This document shows, piece by piece, positions 8,669 through 16,201 of a stretch of 64,000 nt of DNA. The position numbers and the translations under genes are program-made. The notes beneath the pieces are model-generated. The model was not told the DNA's origin, did not search any database, and saw nothing but the letters and a program-made list of their open reading frames with translations. This DNA is from Terrimesophilobacter bigeumensis (GTDB lineage: Bacteria > Actinomycetota > Actinomycetes > Actinomycetales > Microbacteriaceae). The stretch lies in contig NZ_BAABAE010000004.1 in the NCBI RefSeq assembly GCF_039537265.1, forward strand, positions 124,001 to 188,000, written 5' to 3'. Numbering within the stretch: position 1 is the first letter of the stretch; each line of letters begins with the position of its first letter.

Positions 8669-9838
8669 TCACCGTTCGAGCACAATCGCGAGCCCCTGCC
8701 CCACGCCGATGCAGATCGCGGCGACGCCGACGCCGCCACCGCGGCGGGCGAGCTCATGCGCGACGTGGCCGACGATACGCGCTCCGGATGCGCCGAGCGG
8801 ATGTCCGATGGCGATCGCGCCGCCGTGGATGTTGACCTTCTCCGGATCGAGCTCGGGCCAGAGCTTCAGACAGGCGAGGCTCTGCGAGGCGAAAGCCTCG
8901 TTGAGCTCGACGACGTCGACATCCGCCCAGGTCTTCCCGGCGCGGGCGAGGGCTTTGTTGGCGGCCTCGACGGGCGCGATGCCGAAGATGTCGGGGTCGA
9001 CGGCGTGCACCCCGCGGGAGACGATGCGCGCGAGCGGTTCGGTGTCGAGCGCGTTCTCCGCGCCGATCACGAGGGCGCCGGCGCCGTCGTTGAGGGGGGA
9101 GGAGTTGCCGGCGGTGACCGAGCCGGTCTCGCGGAAGGCCGGCTTCAGCGCGGCGAGCGCTTCGAGGGAGCTGTCGGCGCGGATGCCCTCGTCGCGTACG
9201 AGGTCGACCCCCGGTACCGCGACGACTTCGTGGTCGTAGACTCCGGCGTCCCATGCAGCGGCGGCGAGGCGGTGGCTGCGCAGCGCGAAGGCATCCTGCT
9301 CCTCGCGGGTGATGTCGTAGCGGTCGGCGAGGATCTCGGCGGTCTCGCCGAGCGGGATGCTCCACTGGCCGGGCATCCGCGGGTTGACCATGCGCCAGCC
9401 GAGCGTCGTGGAGTACATGGTCTCGTGGCCGGCCGGGTACGGCTTCGCCGGCTTGAGTACGACCCAGGGGGCACGGCTCATCGACTCGACGCCGCCGGCG
9501 AGCATGAGGTTCGCGTCTCCGGTCTCGATCGCCCGACTCGCCTGGATGATCGCCTCGACGCCGGAGCCGCACAGGCGGTTCGTCGTGGCGCCGGGCACCG
9601 AGGTGGGGAACCCGGCGAGGATGGCCGCCATCCGAGCGACGTTGCGGTTGTCCTCGCCCGCTCCGTTGGCGTCGCCGAGGATGATGTCGTCGACGCTCGC
9701 CGGGTCGAGGGAGGGGTTGCGTTCGAGGATCTGCGCGAGCACGGTGGCGGCGAGGTCGTCCGGACGCACTCCGGCGAGTGCCTTGCCGAGTCGACCGAAG
9801 GGCGTGCGGATCGCGTCGTAGACGAAACTGGCGGACAT
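8669..9838 (-). CDS. pcaF: 3-oxoadipyl-CoA thiolase
   Basis: Cleaves 3-oxoadipyl-CoA with CoA to succinyl-CoA and acetyl-CoA, the last step of the beta-ketoadipate pathway. The 389-residue protein has all three thiolase active-site elements: nucleophile Cys90 in NRLCGSG, His346 in GHPLGASG and Cys376 in CIGVG. A general acetyl-CoA acetyltransferase role cannot be excluded by motif alone, but pobA lies divergently upstream and pcaIJ supply its substrate. It is separated from pcaIJ by an IclR gene and the transporter operon. Confidence 0.92.
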   Translation of the reverse strand: MSASFVYDAIRTPFGRLGKALAGVRPDDLAATVLAQILERNPSLDPASVDDIILGDANGAGEDNRNVARMAAILAGFPTSVPGATTNRLCGSGVEAIIQASRAIETGDANLMLAGGVESMSRAPWVVLKPAKPYPAGHETMYSTTLGWRMVNPRMPGQWSIPLGETAEILADRYDITREEQDAFALRSHRLAAAAWDAGVYDHEVVAVPGVDLVRDEGIRADSSLEALAALKPAFRETGSVTAGNSSPLNDGAGALVIGAENALDTEPLARIVSRGVHAVDPDIFGIAPVEAANKALARAGKTWADVDVVELNEAFASQSLACLKLWPELDPEKVNIHGGAIAIGHPLGASGARIVGHVAHELARRGGGVGVAAICIGVGQGLAIVLER

Positions 9839-9864
9839 CCGACCCCCGTGTCATGGTGTGCGAG

Positions 9865-9881
9865 GAGCGCATTGTGCGCTC
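9865..9881. promoter_or_regulatory. Perfect inverted repeat GAGCGCA-TTG-TGCGCTC between pcaF and pobA
   Basis: Seven-base perfect arms with a three-base centre, adjacent to the GAACGAGTGTTC palindrome. Its position between two divergent genes of one pathway suggests regulator binding. Its right end overlaps CTCAGTGAA (9879-9887), which resembles the TTCYRCTCAGTGGAA element found upstream of pcaH and its IclR gene. Confidence 0.5.
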
Positions 9882-9884
9882 AGT

Positions 9885-9903
9885 GAACGAGTGTTCTTAT
9901 GAT
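9885..9903. promoter_or_regulatory. Operator GAACGAGTGTTC (9885-9896) joined to pobA -10 TATGAT
   Basis: The same 12-bp palindrome as at 7572-7583, followed directly by TATGAT (9898-9903), a good -10 for pobA; the GTG start is 51 bases further. No clear -35 is seen, which fits an activator-dependent promoter. A further small inverted repeat, ATGAT/ATCAT, spans 9899-9914. Confidence 0.6.
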
Positions 9904-9953
9904 GAGCGTATCATTGGGGCTACGACCCGGCAATGGAGCGAGAGGACGACCGC

Positions 9954-11177
9954 GTGCCCACCACAACGAAACTCACCACTCAGGTGGCCATTGTCGGCGG
10001 CGGCCCGGCGGGGCAACTGCTTTCGCACCTTCTTCGGCTCTCCGGCATCGACAGCGTAGTCCTCGAACTCCGCGACCGTGACTACACGATCCAGCGGGTG
10101 CGCGCCGGCGTGCTCGAGCACGGCGCCGTCGAACTGCTACGCGAGGTGGGACTCGGCGAGCGGCTCGACCGCGAAGGCCAGGAGCACCACGGGATCAACC
10201 TCCAGTTCGACGGGGAGCGCCACAACGTGTCGTTCCACGACCTCATCGGCCGATCCGTCTGGGTGTACGGGCAGCAGGAGGTCATCAAGGACCTCATGCA
10301 GGCCCACGATGCGGCAGGCACCCCGGCGCGCTACAGCGTCTCGGATGTCCGGGTCGAGGACATCTTGAGCGACACGCCCGTCGTGTACTTCACCCAGGAC
10401 GGGCAGGACTACGAACTGCGGGGCGACTTCGTCGTCGGCTCGGACGGCGCGCACGGGGTCTGCCGGCCGACCATTCCCGCCGAGCACAAGAAGACCTACC
10501 GGCGCGACTACCCCTTCGGCTGGCTCGGGATCCTCGCCCATGTCCGTCCCTCGACCGAGGAGCTCATCTACTCGCTCCACGAGCGCGGCTTCGCCATGCA
10601 CAGCATGCGCTCGGAGAAGGTCTCCCGTCTTTACTTGCAGGTCGACCCGCACGATGACATCGCGAACTGGTCGGATGAGCGCATCTGGTCCGAACTCGAC
10701 ACCCGGCTCGGCATCCCGGGCTGGACACTGCACCACGGCGAGATCTTCGACAAGAGCATCACCCCCATGCACAGCTTCGTGAGCGACCCGATGCGCTACG
10801 GTCGGCTGTTCCTCGCCGGCGACTCCGCACACATCGTGCCGCCGACCGGTGCGAAGGGACTGAACCTCGCGATCGCGGACGCCGCCTATCTCCACGAGGC
10901 GCTCACCGACTGGTATCGCGATGGCAGCGAGACCGGGCTCGACGAGTACTCGCCGCGGTCGCTGCGTCGCGTCTGGCAGATTCAGCACTTCTCGAGCTGG
11001 ATGACGAGGATGCTGCACCGGTTCGACGAGTCGGCCGAGGGCGGGCATCCGGAGAACGTGGACTACGACTACCACGTGCAGCTCGGCCAATTGCGCCTGC
11101 TGACCTCCTCGGAGCGCGCCATGTCGCACCTCGCCGAGGTTTACACCGGCCTGCCGATGCTCACGCGTCAGCGTTGA
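9954..11177 (+). CDS. pobA: 4-hydroxybenzoate 3-monooxygenase
   Basis: FAD flavoprotein that hydroxylates 4-hydroxybenzoate to protocatechuate with NAD(P)H and oxygen, feeding the pca pathway. The 407-residue protein shows the Rossmann GGGPAG at 15-20, the PobA-type RAGVLEHG (50-57), the DG motif in VGSDGAHGVCR (161-171) and the flavin GD motif in AGDSAHIVPPTGAKG (288-302). The GTG at 9954 is preceded by GAGAGG with eight bases of spacing; an ATG at 9933 would add seven non-family residues. It converges on pcaC with only four bases between the stops. Confidence 0.96.
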   Translation: MPTTTKLTTQVAIVGGGPAGQLLSHLLRLSGIDSVVLELRDRDYTIQRVRAGVLEHGAVELLREVGLGERLDREGQEHHGINLQFDGERHNVSFHDLIGRSVWVYGQQEVIKDLMQAHDAAGTPARYSVSDVRVEDILSDTPVVYFTQDGQDYELRGDFVVGSDGAHGVCRPTIPAEHKKTYRRDYPFGWLGILAHVRPSTEELIYSLHERGFAMHSMRSEKVSRLYLQVDPHDDIANWSDERIWSELDTRLGIPGWTLHHGEIFDKSITPMHSFVSDPMRYGRLFLAGDSAHIVPPTGAKGLNLAIADAAYLHEALTDWYRDGSETGLDEYSPRSLRRVWQIQHFSSWMTRMLHRFDESAEGGHPENVDYDYHVQLGQLRLLTSSERAMSHLAEVYTGLPMLTRQR

Positions 11178-11181
11178 TGCC

Positions 11182-11574
11182 TCACTGACCTTCGGCGAGC
11201 ACCTCCTGCGCGACGCGGAACGCGGAGTTCGCTGCCGGCACCCCGCAATAGATTCCGCTCTGCAGGATGATCTCCTTGATCTCGTCGCGACTCAGGCCGT
11301 TCGTGATCGCGGCCCGGATGTGCATGCCCAGCTCGTCGAAGTGCCCGTGTGCGATGAGCGCGGTGATCGTGATCGCGCTCCGGATGCGGCGGTCCAGCCC
11401 CGGCCGCGACCACACGTCCCCCCACGCGGTGCGGGTGATGAAGTCCTGGAAGTCGGCGGTGAAGTCGTCCATGCGAGCGTTGGCGGCGTCGACATGCGCG
11501 TCGCCGAGCACCTCACGGCGCACCCGCATCCCCTGCTCCCGCCTGATGTCGTCATTCAGGGCGTCGTGTGTCAC
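11182..11574 (-). CDS. pcaC: 4-carboxymuconolactone decarboxylase
   Basis: Decarboxylates gamma-carboxymuconolactone to 3-oxoadipate enol-lactone. A 130-residue single-domain protein of normal PcaC length and of the AhpD-like helical fold, with the family segments GDVWSRPGLDRRIRSAITI and HIRAAITNGLSRDEIKEII. Many actinobacteria fuse pcaC to pcaD as pcaL; here the two are separate genes, 27 bases apart. It is the last gene of the pcaHGBDC operon. Confidence 0.95.
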   Translation of the reverse strand: MTHDALNDDIRREQGMRVRREVLGDAHVDAANARMDDFTADFQDFITRTAWGDVWSRPGLDRRIRSAITITALIAHGHFDELGMHIRAAITNGLSRDEIKEIILQSGIYCGVPAANSAFRVAQEVLAEGQ

Positions 11575-11601
11575 GTGTTGCCTCCCGTTGTGAACTGCCT
11601 T

Positions 11602-12393
11602 CTATGATGTGCCTGCCAGGAAATGCTCGATGAGCCGGGTCGCCACGTGCTCCGGCTGCTCGGCCGGGGCAAGGTGCCCGGCATCCGCGATCTCAGTCGC
11701 GCGACCGCCCGGGACCGCTGCGGCGAACTCGGCCACGGCATCCGGGGTCGCGACCGTGTCGTATTGACCCGAGAGCGCGAGGAACGGCATCCGGAGTTCG
11801 CCGAGCCGTGGACGGGCGTCGTACTCGGCCAGCACCTCGCAGCACAGCGCATAGCTCTCGTCGTCGGCGTCGCTCAGCACGTGCAGAAGCGCGCTCGAGA
11901 TGCGCGGGTTCGCGGCGATGAAGTCCGGCCCGAACCACCGGCCCGCCGAGGGGACGACAAGCGCGGCCGTCGACTGCGCGCGCACGAGTGCCGCCCGATC
12001 CAGCCATGCCGATGGCTCGCCGAACTTCGGGACCGAGCAGATGGTCGAGAGCGCGCTGACCCGATCCGGATGCCGCAGCGCGAGCTCGACACCGACCGCG
12101 CCGCCCAGGGAGACGCCGGCATAGCCGAAACGACGGTCGCCTCGCTCCCCGGCACCGTGTTCGTCGGCGAGCCGCAGCACCCCATCGGCGAGGTCGGCGA
12201 GCGTGAACGGCTCTGTGGCAGGCCGGGAGAGACCGTGACCGGGCAGGTCCCAGCTGAGGATCGAGAAGTGTGGCGCGAGCAGCTCGATGGCGTCGTCCCA
12301 GAGCGGCTCAGCGGTGCCGAGGGATGGCCCGAGCACGAGCAGGGGAGCGGCGTCCGAGCCGCTGTGCACGGCGGTGAGAGCGGGGATGCTCAC
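11602..12393 (-). CDS. pcaD: 3-oxoadipate enol-lactonase
   Basis: Alpha/beta hydrolase that opens 3-oxoadipate enol-lactone to 3-oxoadipate. The 263-residue protein has the nucleophile elbow GVSLGG (Ser95), the acid in SGQYD (Asp212) and the catalytic histidine in AGHLAPAE (His240). An oxyanion-hole region, LGPSLGT, lies near residue 25. It follows pcaB by 10 bases and precedes pcaC. It is a stand-alone lactonase rather than the PcaL fusion. Confidence 0.93.
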   Translation of the reverse strand: MSIPALTAVHSGSDAAPLLVLGPSLGTAEPLWDDAIELLAPHFSILSWDLPGHGLSRPATEPFTLADLADGVLRLADEHGAGERGDRRFGYAGVSLGGAVGVELALRHPDRVSALSTICSVPKFGEPSAWLDRAALVRAQSTAALVVPSAGRWFGPDFIAANPRISSALLHVLSDADDESYALCCEVLAEYDARPRLGELRMPFLALSGQYDTVATPDAVAEFAAAVPGGRATEIADAGHLAPAEQPEHVATRLIEHFLAGTS

Positions 12394-12403
12394 AGTACCG
12401 GGC

Positions 12404-13786
12404 TCACAGTCCTGTGCTCCCGGTCGCCCGGACGTGCGCGAGCGCGCGGTCGATGAGCGCGTCGCTCGCGCCGAGGTAGGCGAGGGGGTCGAGCAGCTCC
12501 CGGATGCGCTCCGCGTTCCAGTCGGGCAGTGCGGCCTGCAGACGCCCGCCGAGCCCGTCCGGGTCGCCGGCGGACTCGGCGATGAGCTTCCGGACCGTGT
12601 CGGCTCCGAGGACGGGGCCGACGGCGAGGCTGACGCGTTCGCTCACGATGAGCGGGCCGGTCATGGCGAGATTGGCGCGCATCCGCTCCGGGTCGATCCG
12701 CAGACCTCCCGTGAGCTCGGCGGCGAGCGAGGCTGCACCGCCGACACAGCGGAGGAGTTCGCGCAGGTTCTGCCACTCGGCATGCCAGGCGCCGTCCGGC
12801 CTCTCATCGACCGCGATCGCGCTGCGGTGCAGCTCGGCAGCGAGGCCGGGGGCAGTGCGGGTCGCCGCGTGGATGAGCACACTGCGCGCGGGGTTCTGCT
12901 TCTGGGGCATGCTGCTGGAGCCGCCGCCGGTCGGCTCGTGCAGTTCGGAGATCTCGGTGCGCGAGAGCAGCGCGACGTCGACGCCGATCCTGCCGAGCGC
13001 GCCCGCCGAGCCGGCCAGGGCATCCGCGAGCCGCACGACGGGGGTACGCACTGTGTGCCACGGCAACGGCGGCGACGACAGGCCGAGTCGCGCCGCATAG
13101 ACTTCGGCGAGTTCGACGGCGTGACCGGGGGCGAGCTCCTCGAACGACGCCAGCGTTCCGGAGGCGCCGCCGAGCTGCGCGGGCAGCGCCTCCGCGACCG
13201 CGGCGAGGAAGCCGCGCGCATCCGACACCCCCATGAGCCAGCCGGCCGCCTTGAGCCCGAAGGTGATCGGGACACTGTGCTGGGTGAGACTGCGCCCCGC
13301 CATGGGCGTTCCTCGGTGCTTCTCGGCGAGTGCGGCCAGGGCTGCGACCGTCGCGTCGAGATCGCCTGTGACGAGCCGGATGGCGCGCCGGGCGACGAGC
13401 ATGAGCGCGCTGTCGAGGATGTCCTGGCTCGTCGCCCCGAGGTGAACGAACCGGGCGGCGCGGGGGTCGGCCGCGGTGACCGCGCGCCTCAGCTCGGCGA
13501 CGAGCGGGATGACCGGGTTGCCTCCTGCGCGCGAGCCGGCCGCGAGGGCGACGAGGTCGAACCGCGCCGTGGCGGCCACCTCGCGGATGACCTGTGCCGC
13601 AGCATCCGGAACCGCGCCGACGGCGGCTCCGGCCTCCGCGAGGGCGACTTCGGCATCCAGCATCGCGCGCAGCACCGCGGGATCGCCTGTCTCGTCGGCG
13701 ACCGGTGTGCCTGCCCAGGCGGGCGACAGGAGGCCGACATCCGCCGAGGCGGGGAGGTCATCCGAAGCCTGCTCATCCGAAGTCAA
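12404..13786 (-). CDS. pcaB: 3-carboxy-cis,cis-muconate cycloisomerase
   Basis: Fumarase/aspartase-superfamily enzyme that lactonises 3-carboxymuconate to 4-carboxymuconolactone. The 460-residue protein has conserved region 1 HLGATSQDI (115-123), the region around TQHSVPI (169-175) and the superfamily signature GGSSSMPQKQNP (288-299) with its mobile catalytic loop. Its start overlaps the pcaG stop by 14 bases, so it is translationally coupled. Order pcaH-G-B-D-C is the common actinobacterial arrangement. Confidence 0.95.
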   Translation of the reverse strand: MTSDEQASDDLPASADVGLLSPAWAGTPVADETGDPAVLRAMLDAEVALAEAGAAVGAVPDAAAQVIREVAATARFDLVALAAGSRAGGNPVIPLVAELRRAVTAADPRAARFVHLGATSQDILDSALMLVARRAIRLVTGDLDATVAALAALAEKHRGTPMAGRSLTQHSVPITFGLKAAGWLMGVSDARGFLAAVAEALPAQLGGASGTLASFEELAPGHAVELAEVYAARLGLSSPPLPWHTVRTPVVRLADALAGSAGALGRIGVDVALLSRTEISELHEPTGGGSSSMPQKQNPARSVLIHAATRTAPGLAAELHRSAIAVDERPDGAWHAEWQNLRELLRCVGGAASLAAELTGGLRIDPERMRANLAMTGPLIVSERVSLAVGPVLGADTVRKLIAESAGDPDGLGGRLQAALPDWNAERIRELLDPLAYLGASDALIDRALAHVRATGSTGL

Positions 13787-14333
13787 GGAAAACCGTCTCC
13801 TCGTCCCCCTGCAGGTGGAAGTCGTGATGCAGCGACCCGTCGGGCTGACGGGTTGCCATCAGGGTAGCCCGTTGCTCGGTGAGGAGCGAGGAGAGGAGGG
13901 GGTCTTTCGCGGCGAGCTCGTCGAAGCCGGGCAGGTAGATGCGCGAGTGCAGCTTGTCGGTGAGTCCGCGGGCGAAGACGAGACAGGCGAAGAACGGGGC
14001 GGATGCCGAACCGGCGAGCACGCCCGGCTCGACCGTCGTGAACGAGTACCGGCCGTCACGGGTCGTCGCCGAGCGCCCGAACCCGGTGAAGGTGTGTCCG
14101 TCGCGCGTCAGCGAGCCGCGGGTGCGGGGGATCTCGCCGCGCTCATCCGGTTGCCACAGTTCGACGAGCGCATCCGGGATCGGTGTGCCCGCGCCGTCGA
14201 AGACGGTGCCGCTGAGGCGCACGGCGCCCGGGTGGTGAGCGGGGACGAGCTCCCCGCCGCCCTCGTAGGGCAGGGCGTAGCCGAAGAACGGGCCGACGGT
14301 CTGGCCGGGGGTCGGCGGCGGTTTCCGGTTCAT
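13773..14333 (-). CDS. pcaG: Protocatechuate 3,4-dioxygenase, alpha subunit
   Basis: Non-iron-binding structural partner of PcaH in the intradiol ring-cleaving enzyme. The 186-residue protein begins MNRKPPPTPGQTVGPFFGYAL, a PcaG-type N-terminus (TPGQTVGPFF), and contains the intradiol signature region (VRLSGTVFDGAGTPIPDALV). An open frame extends far upstream through pcaH, but the ATG at 14333 overlaps the pcaH stop as ATGA and is clearly the start. Confidence 0.95.
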   Translation of the reverse strand: MNRKPPPTPGQTVGPFFGYALPYEGGGELVPAHHPGAVRLSGTVFDGAGTPIPDALVELWQPDERGEIPRTRGSLTRDGHTFTGFGRSATTRDGRYSFTTVEPGVLAGSASAPFFACLVFARGLTDKLHSRIYLPGFDELAAKDPLLSSLLTEQRATLMATRQPDGSLHHDFHLQGDEETVFLDFG

Positions 14334-15106
14334 TCGTCGCCGCCTTCCGGCTCGGTCCAGGTTCGCTGCGGCCCGGTGAGCACGATGTCCCAGCGGTAGC
14401 CGAGCGACCACTCGGGGGAAGTGAGCTCGTGGTCGTAGTTCGCGACGAGCCGCGCGCGGGCGTCGTCGTCGACGATCGAGTTGTAGATCGGGTCGAGCGG
14501 GAACAGCGGGTCGCTGGGGAAGTACATCTGCGTGACGATGCGCTGGGTGAAGGCGTTGCCGAAGAGCGAGAAGTGGATGTGGGCTGGTCGCCAGGCGTTC
14601 GTATGGTTCTTCCAGGGGTAGGCGCCCGGTTTGATCGTGACGAACCGGTACGAGCCGTCGTCGCCCGTGATCGTGCGGCCGGTTCCGGTGAAGTTGGGGT
14701 CGATGGGCGCCGGATGCTGGTCCCGCTTGTGGATGTACCGCCCGGCCGAGTTCGCCTGCCACACCTCGACGAGTTGGTTGCGCACGGGACGACCCTCGCC
14801 GTCGAGCACGCGCCCGGTCACGAGGATGCGCTCACCGAGCGGCTCGCCGGAGTGCTGGAGGGTGAGGTCGGCTTCGATGTCGGCGACATCCGTGTGGCCG
14901 AAGGCGGGGGAGACGAGTTCGATCGTCTCCGGGTCGACGTGGTGCAGGTCCTTGGTGGGATGCCGCAATACGCTGCTTCGATACGGCGGGTAGTCGAGGG
15001 TGGTGCGGTCGTCGACGGGTTCGCCGCTCGCCCGGGCGGCCTGGTAGGCGGCTTTCTTCGCGTCGATCTCGGCGGTGATCTCGTGCTGGCTGGAGAGTTC
15101 GGCCAC
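14330..15106 (-). CDS. pcaH: Protocatechuate 3,4-dioxygenase, beta subunit
   Basis: Iron-binding subunit that cleaves protocatechuate to 3-carboxy-cis,cis-muconate. The four expected Fe(III) ligands are present: Tyr124 (AGRYIHK), Tyr163 (PGAYPW), His176 and His178 (RPAHIHF). The GTG at 15106 has AAGGAG five bases upstream and gives 258 residues; the longer frame to 15160 starts with TTG and non-family residues. It is the first structural gene of the pcaHGBDC operon, 68 bases downstream of an IclR gene on the same strand. Confidence 0.96.
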   Translation of the reverse strand: MAELSSQHEITAEIDAKKAAYQAARASGEPVDDRTTLDYPPYRSSVLRHPTKDLHHVDPETIELVSPAFGHTDVADIEADLTLQHSGEPLGERILVTGRVLDGEGRPVRNQLVEVWQANSAGRYIHKRDQHPAPIDPNFTGTGRTITGDDGSYRFVTIKPGAYPWKNHTNAWRPAHIHFSLFGNAFTQRIVTQMYFPSDPLFPLDPIYNSIVDDDARARLVANYDHELTSPEWSLGYRWDIVLTGPQRTWTEPEGGDE

Positions 15107-15168
15107 GGGTGCTCCTTCGTGCGTCGATGCGAGCGTGACATCTTTGCCGGGCGGACTCAACGAGTGGT

Positions 15169-15183
15169 TTCCGCTCAGTGGAA
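15169..15183. promoter_or_regulatory. Operator-like element TTCCGCTCAGTGGAA upstream of pcaH
   Basis: Inverted repeat TTCC/GGAA around GCTCAGT. A near-copy (TTCTACTCAGTGGAA, 13 of 15 identical) lies at 16022-16036 just upstream of the neighbouring IclR gene. It overlaps the 3' end of that gene and sits about 63 bases before the pcaH start. Shared placement suggests one regulator controls both (inference). Confidence 0.55.
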
Positions 15184-16014
15184 GTCACTGATGCCGTGAC
15201 GGGCCATGAGCGCGGCGAGGTCGTCGGCCAGGCCGGCTGCCGCGCGCGAGAGCACCGGGACGAGGCGCGCGGGGTCGGCCCTCGCGGTGTGGGTGACGAC
15301 GCCGACCGCAGCGAGCGGGGCGGCATCCGGATGTCCGACGGCGATGTCGGTGGATGATGTGTCGGTGGATGCGCTGCTGCCCGGGCTGCGAACCGGCACC
15401 GCGATCGAGGTGTTGCCGAGCGTCTGCTCCTGGTGGGTCACGCTGTAGCCGCGCTCGCGGATCTCCCGCAGCTGCGTGCGCAGGCGTGGTTCCGAGGTGA
15501 TGGAGAACGTCGTCGGCCGTTCGAGGCGGCGGGAGAAGTATGCGGTGAGATAGTCCTGACCCTGCCAGGCGAGCAGCACCTTGCCGACGCCCGTCGTGTG
15601 CAGCGGAAGCCGTCCGCCCATCCGGCTCATCGTGGGCACCGAGTTCGGGCCGACGAGCCGCGCGACATAGAGGGCCTCGAAACCGTCGAGGATCGCGAAG
15701 TGCACGTTCTCGGCCGTGGCCTCATAGAGCGTGAGGAGCCAGGGGAGCGCGGTCTCGCGAAGCTCCAGGCTGATCGGACTGATCTCGCCGAGTTCCCAGA
15801 GGCGGCGCCCGACGGTGTAGCGCCCGTCGGCGGCGCGGTCGACGAGGCCGGTCTTCGCGAGCTCGGCGAGCATCCGGTGGGTGGTGGATGCGGCGAGCCC
15901 CGAACGCGCGGAGAGTTCGGTGAGCGTGAGGCGCCGGTGGGCCTCATCGAAAGCGGTGAGGATGCGTGAGGCGCGGGCGAGGGCGGAATCGCTGTCCGCT
16001 GCGCCGCCCGCCAT
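15175..16014 (-). CDS. IclR-family transcriptional regulator next to pcaHGBDC
   Basis: A 279-residue regulator with an N-terminal winged helix (about 10-65, with TLTELSARSGLAASTTHRML) and the IclR effector domain (LPLHTTGVGKVLLAW). It resembles the general actinobacterial IclR/KdgR style more than PcaR. It lies directly upstream of the pcaHGBDC operon on the same strand, so it probably regulates that operon and itself. The effector domain contains a Ser/Thr-rich insert around residues 216-228 (SPGSSASTDTSST) not usual in the family. Confidence 0.88.
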   Translation of the reverse strand: MAGGAADSDSALARASRILTAFDEAHRRLTLTELSARSGLAASTTHRMLAELAKTGLVDRAADGRYTVGRRLWELGEISPISLELRETALPWLLTLYEATAENVHFAILDGFEALYVARLVGPNSVPTMSRMGGRLPLHTTGVGKVLLAWQGQDYLTAYFSRRLERPTTFSITSEPRLRTQLREIRERGYSVTHQEQTLGNTSIAVPVRSPGSSASTDTSSTDIAVGHPDAAPLAAVGVVTHTARADPARLVPVLSRAAAGLADDLAALMARHGISDFH

Positions 16015-16021
16015 CCGGCAA

Positions 16022-16036
16022 TTCTACTCAGTGGAA
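16022..16036. promoter_or_regulatory. Operator-like element TTCTACTCAGTGGAA upstream of the IclR gene
   Basis: Matches the pcaH-proximal element at 15169-15183 in 13 of 15 positions. It is only eight bases upstream of the IclR ATG, where binding would block transcription or elongation, consistent with autorepression (inference). Confidence 0.5.
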
Positions 16037-16070
16037 GCGCCGTCGCCCGATCTGAACTCGTCCGCCCGTC

Positions 16071-16156
16071 GTCCCAAATGAAGGCATTTCGTGCCGCGCG
16101 CGCGATCCAACGTTGTGACTACGGCGATGGCAGACTGAAATGCCTTCATTTGGGAC
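16071..16156. repeat. Perfect 20-bp inverted repeat in a divergent intergenic region
   Basis: GTCCCAAATGAAGGCATTTC (16071-16090) is repeated as its exact reverse complement at 16137-16156, with 46 bases between. It lies between two divergently transcribed genes (IclR and the hydrolase), so it cannot be the terminator of either. The gap is otherwise without a gene. Confidence 0.9.
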
Positions 16157-16201
16157 AAGACTGGATGCCGCGCAGGGTGACCCACCTCCTAGGCTTGAGT
16201 C

